Part shown: positions 1 through 5,677 of the stretch, piece after piece
Numbering within the stretch: position 1 is the stretch's first letter
How the letters are laid out: every line of letters starts with the position of its first letter
Source of the DNA: an uncultured Beijerinckiaceae bacterium
GTDB lineage: Bacteria > Pseudomonadota > Alphaproteobacteria > Rhizobiales > Beijerinckiaceae
Reading direction: 5' to 3'
Length of the DNA stretch: 6,247 nt
Assembly: GCA_937863205.1 (NCBI GenBank)
Contig: CALMGA010000079.1
Span: 1-6,247 of the forward strand
The notes under the pieces: model-generated
The model's input: the letters and a program-made list of their open reading frames with translations, nothing else
What the model was told of the DNA's origin: nothing
Databases searched by the model: none
Program-made: the position numbers and the translations under genes

Positions 1-1
1 G

Positions 2-340
2 TTCGGCCTTGCCGGCGGCAGCACGCGTCGTCCCGCCGGCTGGGCGGCCGCGCTGCGCTTCCGCCAGAAGGCCAGCCTGCTGCGCGTCATCCACGACATG
101 CGCCACAGCGCGATCCAGCTGGCGCAGGTCGAGGGACGATGCCACCGCGATGGGCAGCAGGCGACGGTGTACTACGCCTTTGCCGAAGGCACGGTGGAGG
201 AGGCGGTTACGGCCACCGTGGTGCGACGCATGGCGTCCATGGAGGCGATGGCGGGCGAGGACGCGTCGCTGCTCGACGCCATCGCCGCCGTCGTCGAGCA
301 GGCCGCCACCGGTCAGGTCGAGGCCGCCGTTCCCGTCTGA
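2..340 (+). CDS. SF2/SNF2-like helicase, C-terminal fragment (5' end outside window)
   Basis: The frame is open from the left edge and ends at TGA 338-340, leaving 112 residues of a longer protein. Residues 42-52 read QVEGRCHRDGQ, which fits helicase motif VI of superfamily 2 (Q..GR.HR.GQ), where the arginines act in ATP hydrolysis. The next stretch (VYYAFAEGTVEEAV, 56-69) matches the 'tyr/phe-x-Ala-Glu-x-Thr-Val/Ile-Glu-Glu' segment that follows motif VI in SNF2-like proteins, and an Ala-rich helical tail closes the protein. A GGST at 5-8 could be the motif near the start of the second RecA domain. If so, it lies only about 40 residues before motif VI, closer than usual, and no clear motif V is visible between them. 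Such helicases are common in phage and integrative elements, but nothing here proves that origin. The family call is fairly secure; the exact subfamily and substrate are unknown. Confidence 0.7.
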   Translation, partial: FGLAGGSTRRPAGWAAALRFRQKASLLRVIHDMRHSAIQLAQVEGRCHRDGQQATVYYAFAEGTVEEAVTATVVRRMASMEAMAGEDASLLDAIAAVVEQAATGQVEAAVPV

Positions 341-396
341 GCCGGGTGCTGCCGTTTGCGCGGCCGTTCCGGGCACGCCATCACCACGCTCCAGTG

Positions 397-630
397 CTAG
401 GCGAGGCCGGCGGCCTTGCGCAGCGCCTGGTTGACGCGGTCCTGCCAACCGGGGCCGCCCTCCTGAAAGTGGGCCAGTACGTCCTGGTCGATGTGCAATG
501 ACACCAGCTCACGCGCGCCGGGGATCGCAGCCGGCTTGACCACATCAGGCGCCTTCGCCGGCTGCGGGCGGAACACGGCTTCGGCGGCATCGAGTGCGCC
601 GAGCGGTCGGCGTCGCTTTTTGTCGTCCAC
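397..630 (-). CDS. BrnA-type antitoxin (ribbon-helix-helix), no adjacent toxin seen
   Basis: This encodes 77 residues. The start is GTG at 630, chosen because the minus strand carries GAGGTG (635-640) four bases upstream; the stop is TAG at 397-399. The N-terminal 40 residues are basic and proline-rich and probably flexible. Residues 43-75 (VSLHIDQDVLAHF, then GGPGWQDRVNQALR) match the core of the BrnA/DUF4415 family: a beta strand followed by two helices with the G-x-G-[YW]-Q-x-R-[IV]-N signature. BrnA proteins normally neutralise the BrnT ribonuclease and repress their own operon as dimers. In the usual order brnT comes first, which here would be at 631 and beyond on the same strand. I read the three minus-strand frames of 631-860 and see no BrnT-like sequence, so this is either an orphan antitoxin or a stand-alone repressor. 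The gene converges with the helicase tail. Confidence 0.75.
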   Translation of the reverse strand: MDDKKRRRPLGALDAAEAVFRPQPAKAPDVVKPAAIPGARELVSLHIDQDVLAHFQEGGPGWQDRVNQALRKAAGLA

Positions 631-657
631 TGCTCACCTCGCCGTCGCTGCTTCGTT

Positions 658-691
658 GATCGGACAGTCCTAGTCTACGCCCGTTCCGATC
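658..691. promoter_or_regulatory. Inverted repeat upstream of the BrnA-type gene, possible operator
   Basis: GATCGGA (658-664) and TCCGATC (685-691) are perfect 7-base inverted arms around a 20-base spacer. They sit 28 to 61 bases upstream of the GTG start, where the promoter of the antitoxin gene should be. Ribbon-helix-helix antitoxins usually bind repeated short arms in their own promoters, so an autoregulatory operator is a reasonable inference. I do not see a convincing -35/-10 pair, and a 7-base repeat could arise by chance. Confidence 0.3.
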
Positions 692-855
692 GGGGCAGCC
701 GCCAATCTCATCCAGTGGCGCCTGTTGCGGTCTTCCATGGGCGAGCCACCGTTGTGGTTTGGGTCTGCGGCGAGGACCATTTAGGACAGCAGGGCCGCGT
801 CAAGAGCCGGTCTCGCGTGACGTTCGCCACGGCTGTGTGCTGCCTCAGCAACAAC

Positions 856-2400
856 CTACCTCGCGAGGACTGGAAAGGTGACCGCGATCGCCCAAGCGAC
901 GGCGACCGCGTTGGACAGGGCTCCGACCAGCGGGTGACGGGTGGCGCGGTACGTCCAGGCGCTGAACAGTCCGTAAACGACGAAGAACAGGACGATCACC
1001 GCCGCGATGATGATGAGAAAGAAGAGCCGCTCAAGGTTTAGCGCGACGGCCAAGGCGACAGACAGGACGAAGCAGAGCTTGGTGAAGGCGTAGGCGCCCC
1101 TCGGTGCACCGGCACCGCGCGTGAGCCACTCGTCGGCGGTGAAGTAGGGCAACGTGCCGACAAGCATCGCGAGGACGAGCGGTATGCGCGCCGGGATGGG
1201 CCAGAACGAGGCGACGAACCCGTCGATCGGCAGGCCGAAGACGATGATGCTGTAGCTGGCGAGACCGGCCACGCCGGTGCCGAAGCGAGGGATCGAGACG
1301 GGTCCGGGCAGCGGCACGCCAGCGTCGACGCGGCGCACGAGCGCCAGGGCGATCCAGGTGAGAAGCCCGTAGACGAAGAAGTGTGCGGCGAGGTAGTCGC
1401 CAAGGAGCAGTGGCAGGAAGCTGGTGGGTGCCTTCCATAAAAGCAGCGGCGTGACGACCGCCGGCGCCAGTCCCACGAGGAGGAGCCGACGCCAGGGGAG
1501 GGCCGCACCGCGGCGCTGTTCGGATACGGCGGGCAGGAGGGCGAGCAACGGCCGAGCGAGCACCACCAGACCGAGGAAGAGCAGGCCGAGCCAGCGGCCG
1601 CGAACCTCCAGGTCGCCGGACTCGCCATGCGCGAAGACCGCGTCGAGCCAGTTCAGGGCTTCGCGCAGGCTGTCACGGCTGTAAAGGACGCCGATGTGCT
1701 CGACATCGTCCGAGAACGACACGCGTCGCGCGGTCCCTTCGGCCAGGCTGCCATACGTGGTGCGCGGCACGACGGGACCGTGCGCTGCCATGGCGGCGGC
1801 CTTGATGCCCTGATCCCGCAAGACCTGCGGTTCGAGGGCGCCGACGATCACCAGCAGGTCGCGCGGGCTGGTCGGCGTGAGGCTGCGCGCGAACATCGAG
1901 ACGGCGACCGTCGCCGCGATGTCGGGATGCGCCTGCGCGTAGCGAACGACGATGTCGGACGCCATGGAATGACCGAGCAGCGCGACCTTGCCGTCCGCGC
2001 CCGGTGCGCTCTTGGCATAGGCGACGACCGTGCCGAGCTGATCGACGAGCGCCTTGGTCGCGCCGTCGGCATCGGTGATGCTGCCCTGCAACGGATGCGG
2101 GTTCTTGCCGTGACCAAGGAGGTCGAAGGTGACCGCCACGTAGCCGTTGCGGGCGAAGGTGATGGCGAAGGGCTGCATCAACTCGCGCGAGCCGGCGAAG
2201 CCGTGCGCGATGACCACCGCCGGCGCGGGCCGATCATCTGCGGAGCGGAAGAGGGTTCCGGGCGTACCGGCGACGTCGATGGTTTCGACGATGAGCCCGG
2301 ACGTGGCACCGACGAGGTGGAACAGCGCGACGCCGATCGCCGCAAGTGCCACGAGCGTGACGAGGCCACCGGCAACAAGCGCCCACCCCCTCGCGCGCAT
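856..2400 (-). CDS. Alpha/beta hydrolase fused to a C-terminal multi-spanning membrane domain
   Basis: This is an intact 514-residue protein with an ATG start at 2400 and TAG stop at 856-858. No other start exists between 2400 and the in-frame stop at 2488-2490, although there is no clear Shine-Dalgarno. A hydrophobic segment at residues 7-30 is a signal anchor. Residues 40-258 form an alpha/beta hydrolase like the dienelactone hydrolase/DUF-type serine esterases: HGFAGS at 66-71 (oxyanion region), DLLGHG at 93-98, the nucleophile elbow GHSMA at 143-147 with Ser145, a likely acid at Glu190 (VIVGALEP), and a likely catalytic His235 (DDVEHIG). The elbow ends in Ala instead of the common Gly. 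From 269 to the end there are about eight hydrophobic segments (near 270-291, 305-323, 327-353, 376-397, 402-420, 438-454, 457-481, 491-512). The hydrolase part probably lies outside the cytoplasmic membrane. The substrate cannot be inferred. It is transcribed divergently from the ABC gene. Confidence 0.8.
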   Translation of the reverse strand: MRARGWALVAGGLVTLVALAAIGVALFHLVGATSGLIVETIDVAGTPGTLFRSADDRPAPAVVIAHGFAGSRELMQPFAITFARNGYVAVTFDLLGHGKNPHPLQGSITDADGATKALVDQLGTVVAYAKSAPGADGKVALLGHSMASDIVVRYAQAHPDIAATVAVSMFARSLTPTSPRDLLVIVGALEPQVLRDQGIKAAAMAAHGPVVPRTTYGSLAEGTARRVSFSDDVEHIGVLYSRDSLREALNWLDAVFAHGESGDLEVRGRWLGLLFLGLVVLARPLLALLPAVSEQRRGAALPWRRLLLVGLAPAVVTPLLLWKAPTSFLPLLLGDYLAAHFFVYGLLTWIALALVRRVDAGVPLPGPVSIPRFGTGVAGLASYSIIVFGLPIDGFVASFWPIPARIPLVLAMLVGTLPYFTADEWLTRGAGAPRGAYAFTKLCFVLSVALAVALNLERLFFLIIIAAVIVLFFVVYGLFSAWTYRATRHPLVGALSNAVAVAWAIAVTFPVLAR

Positions 2401-2415
2401 GTCTAGTTTTCGGTC

Positions 2416-2428
2416 CGAGGCAGCCTCG
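2416..2428. promoter_or_regulatory. Short inverted repeat in the hydrolase leader
   Basis: CGAGGC-A-GCCTCG is a 13-base sequence with perfect 6-base arms. It lies 16 to 28 bases upstream of the hydrolase ATG, so it falls in the untranslated leader or the core promoter. It could be an operator half of the divergent region or a small mRNA hairpin near the ribosome site. Function is inferred only from position. Confidence 0.25.
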
Positions 2429-2446
2429 CAGACATGTCCCGACCCA

Positions 2447-2461
2447 CGATCACTTTGATCG
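2447..2461. promoter_or_regulatory. Operator-like inverted repeat upstream of the hydrolase gene
   Basis: CGATCACTTTGATCG has 6-base arms and a 3-base centre, and is one of the few AT-containing symmetric sites in this GC-rich spacer. It lies 47 to 61 bases before the hydrolase start, a fitting place for a dimeric repressor or activator. No regulator gene is adjacent. It also forms part of a cluster of four GATC tetramers. Confidence 0.3.
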
Positions 2462-2610
2462 AAGATCTCCCGATCCCGCGTATTGCCTCACGACGAGCTT
2501 GGCAAGATGAGAGGGACGGCAAGGGCGTCGCACCCGTCTTGCGCCGATGTCGCTCACCCAACCAAGACCTGCACCCGTCCTTGGAACAGGGGTAGGTTGG
2601 GCACTGGTTG

Positions 2611-2632
2611 TCGAGCAAAGGTAAAGGCTCGA
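2611..2632. repeat. Inverted repeat TCGAGC-N10-GCTCGA
   Basis: Perfect 6-base arms flank a 10-base spacer made of two near copies of AAAGG. There is no T-run after either arm, so it is not a typical terminator. It lies about 205 bases before the ABC start and may be a regulator site or chance. Confidence 0.25.
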
Positions 2633-2733
2633 TGGCGATGCCGCCCTTGCTTTCGTGGACAGAGGGGACCACGCATCCTCCGTTCCGAAGTGGAGCGTGT
2701 GAGCCGCCGAGAGGACGCTGGCGTCGAGCCTCA

Positions 2734-2750
2734 CCACGCCGGCGGCGTGG
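2734..2750. repeat. Strong hairpin CCACGCC-GGC-GGCGTGG
   Basis: Seven perfect GC-rich pairs close a three-base loop. It sits 88 to 104 bases upstream of the ABC GTG. No T-tract follows on either strand, so intrinsic termination is unlikely. If transcribed, it would fold stably in the leader of the transporter mRNA. Confidence 0.3.
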
Positions 2751-2818
2751 ATCGATGGGTGCCCGCGGTCGGATGGGTGACGCATGCTCGACGAAGTTGA
2801 TCGCCGTAAATGACGCCA

Positions 2819-2833
2819 TGCTCGTCGCGAGCA
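2819..2833 (+). promoter_or_regulatory. Hairpin directly before the ABC transporter start codon
   Basis: TGCTCG-TCG-CGAGCA forms a 6-pair stem ending four bases before the GTG at 2838. The only weak Shine-Dalgarno-like bases (GAG at 2829-2831) are inside its right arm, so folding would hide them. This could lower translation of the transporter. No upstream in-frame start exists between the TGA at 2811-2813 and 2838. Confidence 0.3.
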
Positions 2834-2837
2834 CCAT

Positions 2838-4678
2838 GTGACCCCTTCGGCTGCCTTTCGCGACCGCTTCGGCGCCCTGCGCAACCTGCCGAAGCTGTTC
2901 CGCCTCGTGTGGCGCACCAGCCCGAGCCTCATGCTGGCGACCGTCGTGCTGCGCCTGCTGCGTGCCGTCCTGCCGCCCGCGGCCCTTTATGTCGGCAAGC
3001 TGATCATCGACGCGGTCGTGACCGAAGCCCGCCTGCCGCATGCCGGCCCGAGCGTCGGCGACTGGCTGGCGACGCCCCGCCTGCACCACGTCGCGCTTCT
3101 CGTTCTGGCCGAAGCCACGCTCGGCATCCTGTCCGACCTGCTGGGTCGGGCCAGCACCCTTGTCGGGGATCTGCTCGGTCAGCGCTATTCGGATGCCGCC
3201 AGCCTCGCCCTGATGCGCCACGCCGCGACGCTGGACCTCGAACAGTTCGAGTCCCCCGATCAGCAGGACAGGCTCGACCGCGCCCGCCGGCAGGTCACGG
3301 GCCGCTCCTCCGTCCTGCAACTCGTCTTCGGGCAGGCCCAGGACGCCGTGACGGTGATCGCGCTGGCGATCGGCTTCGCAACTTATGCCCCGTGGCTGCT
3401 TGTCGTGCTTGTGCTGACGCTGCTTCCGGCGGCGCTGGGCGAGCTGCACTTCAATCGCGAAGGCTATCGCCTCGCCTACGGGCGCACGCCGGAACGATGT
3501 CAGGTCGACTACCTGCGCTACCTCGGCGCGAGCGTCGAGACGGCCAAGGAGATCAAGCCTTTCGCCCTTGAGGACTTCCTGTCCGACCGCTTTGCGAGCC
3601 TGTCCGCGCTCATGTACGGGGAGATCCGGCGCCTTGCGGCACGGCGCGCGCTGTGGGGCGGCCTCTTCGCCACCGTGAGCGCGCTCAGCTACTACGCGGG
3701 CTACGCCGTGATCCTCTGGCGCACGCTCGATGGCGCGATCACGATCGGCGATCTCGGCTTCCTCGCGGGATCGCTCCTGCGGCTGCGTTCCCTGTTGGAA
3801 GGGCTGCTGCTCGGCTTCTCGCAGCTTGCGTCCCAGGCCGTGTACCTCGACGACCTGTTCTCCTTCTTCGACATCGTGCCGGCCATCCGCTCGCCCGACC
3901 ATCCCGTGGCGTTCCCGGACCCGATCCGCTCCGGCATCCGCTTCGAGGACGTGGGCTTCCGCACCACGGCGCCGCGACGTGGGCCGTGCGCCACCTCGAC
4001 CTCGAGATCCGCGCCGGCGAGGTGGTGGCGCTGGTCGGCGAGAACGGCGCTGGGAAGACGACGATCGTGAAGCTGCTGTCGCGCCTGTACGATCCCACCG
4101 AAGGGCGCATCACGATCGATGGCGTCGATCTCCGCGCGTTCGACCTCGATGCGCTGCGCGCCCGCATCGCCCTCATCCTCCAGGACTTCGTCCGTTACGA
4201 TTTCTCGGCGTCCGAGAACATCGGGGTGGGATCGATCGCGCGCGTCGACGAGCGCGAGCGGGTCGTCGACGCCGCCGAGCGCGCCCTCGCCGATCGCGTG
4301 ATCGACCGGCTCCCGCTCGGCTACGCCCAACCGCTGGGACGGCGCTTCAAGGACAGCGTCGAACTGTCGGGCGGCGAATGGCAGAAGATGGCCATCGCCC
4401 GCGCGTACATGCGGGACGGCGACGTGCTGATCCTCGACGAACCCACCGCGGCGCTCGACGCCCGCGCCGAATACGAGGTGTTCCAGCGCTTTCGCGAGCT
4501 CAGCCAAGGACGGACCTGCCTGATCATCTCCCACCGCTTCTCCACGGTGCGCATGGCCGACCGCATCGTCGTTCTGGAGGATGGCTCCATCGCGGAAGCT
4601 GGATCCCACGTCGAGCTGTTGTCGGAAGGCGGCCGCTACGCAGCGCTGTTCGAATTGCAGGCTGCAGGCTACCGCTGA
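2838..4678 (+). pseudogene. ABC exporter half-transporter (TMD-NBD), frameshifted near 3962
   Basis: Together the two frames encode a fused type IV (exporter-type) transmembrane plus ATPase protein of about 613 residues, the normal length for such half-transporters. Frame one runs from GTG 2838 and covers the membrane part: hydrophobic segments near residues 31-58, 82-101, 160-182, 184-201, 270-295 and 303-330, with FESPDQQDRLDRA (137-149) and an AKEIKPFAL coupling segment (236-244) typical of the family. After R375 (codon 3960-3962) homology jumps to the -1 frame. Adding one T there would read VGFRYHGAATWAVRHLD, restoring the A-loop tyrosine. In restored numbering the second part has Walker A GENGAGKTT (401-409), Q-loop Gln449, signature LSGGE (510-514), Walker B VLILDE (530-535) and H-loop His566, then TGA at 4676-4678. 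As written, the first frame stops at 4068-4070 giving a 410-residue protein without a working ATPase. A sequencing error is the main alternative. Substrate unknown. Confidence 0.85.
3960..3967 (+). other. Frameshift point in the ABC transporter gene
   Basis: The coding frame reads CGC at 3960-3962 and then fails, while good homology resumes with CAC at 3965-3967 in the -1 frame. Inserting one T after 3962 gives CGC TAC CAC, coding Arg-Tyr-His. The lost base therefore falls in the codon for the aromatic residue that stacks on the adenine of ATP. There is no long homopolymer here to suggest slippage. Confidence 0.75.
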
Positions 4679-4683
4679 ACGGT

Positions 4684-4731
4684 AAGACGCTTTGCGCCCA
4701 AGTCGGTCGCTCATGGCTGCAAAGACGCTTT
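4684..4731 (+). repeat. 10-base direct repeat AAGACGCTTT
   Basis: AAGACGCTTT occurs at 4684-4693 and again at 4722-4731, in the 240-base gap after the ABC gene. The gap has no open frame with a ribosome site that resembles a protein family, and looks like decayed or noncoding sequence. The repeat may be coincidental or a relic of a small duplicated element. Confidence 0.3.
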
Positions 4732-4819
4732 CTGGAAGCTGACGTTCAGGCTTCGGTGCGGTGCAAGATGTGGCGTGGACGCGTCCTAATCGACGCCAAC
4801 ATTCTGAACCGCACCGGGT

Positions 4820-4845
4820 CCAACGGTACGGCAGCGCACCGTTGG
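4820..4845. promoter_or_regulatory. 8-base inverted repeat upstream of the SnoaL-like gene
   Basis: CCAACGGT (4820-4827) and ACCGTTGG (4838-4845) are perfect arms around a 10-base spacer, ending 73 bases before the SnoaL-like ATG. No T-run follows, so a terminator for the ABC gene is unlikely. A dimeric regulator site or a leader hairpin fits better. I could not find a well-spaced promoter beside it. Confidence 0.4.
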
Positions 4846-4918
4846 GAGCCATTCACGTCCGGGCCTGTTGGACAGGCATCGGCGCGTCCCTTCGGGATAG
4901 CGACAAAAAGGGTTTCAC

Positions 4919-5365
4919 ATGGGTAAAGAACAGAATCTCCAGACGACGAAGAAGCTCGGCGAAGCCATATCAAGCGGTGACCTGCAGGCATTGCACAACA
5001 TCTTCTCGGCGAACGTCGTCGAACACGATCCGGCCCCCGGTCAGGGCAAAGGACCTGATGGATACATCAAGTTGTTCACGATGATGCGCACCGCGTTTCC
5101 CGACCTCAAGGTCACCGTCGACCATATCGTCCAAGACGAGAACAATGTGGCTATGGCGTACAAGATCCACGGTACGCATAAGGGCGACTTCATGGGCATC
5201 GCGCCAACCGGTAAGACCTTCGAGGCGCGCGGCATGCAGATTAGCCGCTTCGAGAACGGCAAGATTGTCGAGCGTTGGGGATCGTCAGATGAACTCGGCC
5301 TCGTCAAGCAGCTTGGCGCCACGTTGGACACCGGCAAAAGCCTTCTCAAGAAGGTGGTGGGATAA
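4919..5365 (+). CDS. SnoaL-like (ester cyclase / NTF2-fold) protein
   Basis: This is a complete 148-residue protein with an ATG at 4919, preceded by AAGGG (4908-4912) at six bases. It matches the SnoaL-like polyketide cyclase family of the NTF2-like fold: VVEHDPAPG near 33-41, the helix and FPDL (60-63) before the sheet, the THKGDFMGIAPTGK hairpin (86-99), then ENGKIVERW and Asp124 (112-124), where family members keep an acidic residue in the pocket. The length is usual for single-domain members and there is no signal peptide, so it is probably cytoplasmic. True SnoaL closes a ring in polyketide synthesis, but most relatives have no known substrate and no polyketide genes are seen here. Base composition is notably lower in GC (133 of 240 bases at 4921-5160) than the ABC gene, with many A/T-ending codons, which suggests separate acquisition. 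Confidence 0.85.
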   Translation: MGKEQNLQTTKKLGEAISSGDLQALHNIFSANVVEHDPAPGQGKGPDGYIKLFTMMRTAFPDLKVTVDHIVQDENNVAMAYKIHGTHKGDFMGIAPTGKTFEARGMQISRFENGKIVERWGSSDELGLVKQLGATLDTGKSLLKKVVG

Positions 5366-5374
5366 CTTCGCGAT

Positions 5375-5397
5375 GGCGGGAGGGATAGCCTCTCGCC
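5375..5397 (+). terminator. Terminator-like hairpin after the SnoaL-like gene
   Basis: GGCGGGAGG (5375-5383), loop GATAG, and CCTCTCGCC (5389-5397) form a nine-pair stem with one G-T wobble, beginning nine bases after the stop codon. The following bases are CCCTTCCCC, so the usual T-tract is missing. It may still end or protect the transcript. Confidence 0.45.
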
Positions 5398-5445
5398 CCT
5401 TCCCCGGATTCGGCCCACGGCTGACAACAACCCCCAGCAGCCCAT

Positions 5446-5677
5446 CGCGCGCGTCGTACGACCGGCATGGGCGCGGGACTGATCGGCGATTAGTGGACCG
5501 CAGGCGGCGGGTCGGGTTGCAGCTGACGGCGCAAGCCGAGCAGGCACTCGCCAAGCTGACGGCGATGCACTTGTGCGAGGTGAAGGTGCTCGCGCCGCGG
5601 CTGATGGCGCTGGCATGTTGGAAGGTCCGGTCGCGCGGCACGATGTTGGTCGCATCCGAAGCGCGGAGCGCCCATGA
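5446..5677 (+). pseudogene. Decayed MarR-like regulator, C-terminal remnant in several frames
   Basis: Between 5490 and 5612 one frame reads LVDRRRRVGLQLTAQAEQ, then ALAKLTAMHLCEVKVLAP. This resembles the wing and C-terminal dimer helices of MarR-family regulators (DRR...V.LT..G...L..L...H). The upstream part seems to continue in another frame (MGAGLIGD at 5467-5490, like the '.GLI..' end of the recognition-helix region) before a stop at 5491-5493. The downstream part seems to continue in the third frame (GMLEGPVARHDV from 5612) to TGA 5675-5677. That stop would overlap the ATG of the YeiH-type gene as ATGA, a sign of former translational coupling. No full winged-helix domain is present, and at least two frame changes are needed, so I call it a remnant. 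The match is by eye and short; chance similarity in GC-rich sequence remains possible. Confidence 0.4.

Larger units (their letters stand above)
2401..2837. other. 437-base divergent spacer with repeats, no supported gene
   Basis: The spacer lies between the start of the hydrolase gene (minus) and the ABC transporter gene (plus), so it should hold both promoters. I see no sigma-70 boxes with good spacing. It contains several inverted repeats (2416-2428, 2447-2461, 2611-2632, 2734-2750, 2819-2833) and two direct repeats (2754/2772 and 2778/2811). The reading frames through it (for example 2434-2595 and 2483-2800 on plus) lack a ribosome site and resemble no family I know. The sequence could be decayed coding DNA, but I cannot name a source. 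Confidence 0.5.

Noticed and set aside
670..780. 36-residue minus-strand frame upstream of the BrnA-type gene
   Set aside because: It was considered as a toxin remnant, but there is no ribosome site, no BrnT motif, and it ends within the inverted repeat region.
859..868. Palindrome CCTCGCGAGG
   Set aside because: It lies in the last codons of the hydrolase gene and is short enough to be chance in GC-rich DNA.
1627..2406. 259-residue plus-strand open frame inside the hydrolase gene
   Set aside because: It is the antisense of the hydrolase domain, charged throughout and without any family motif.
2434..2595. 53-residue plus-strand frame in the divergent spacer
   Set aside because: The start has no well-spaced Shine-Dalgarno and the product resembles no family I know. 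It starts within the expected hydrolase promoter region.
2403..3902. 499-residue minus-strand open frame opposite the ABC gene
   Set aside because: Its composition (Glu, Arg, Gln and Gly rich, no recognisable domain) is typical of an antisense shadow of a GC-rich gene. Most of it lies opposite the well-supported membrane domain.
3701..4852. 383-residue minus-strand frame opposite the ATPase half
   Set aside because: It is antisense to all ATPase motifs, and its extra 3'-side part over 4679-4852 has no recognised similarity.
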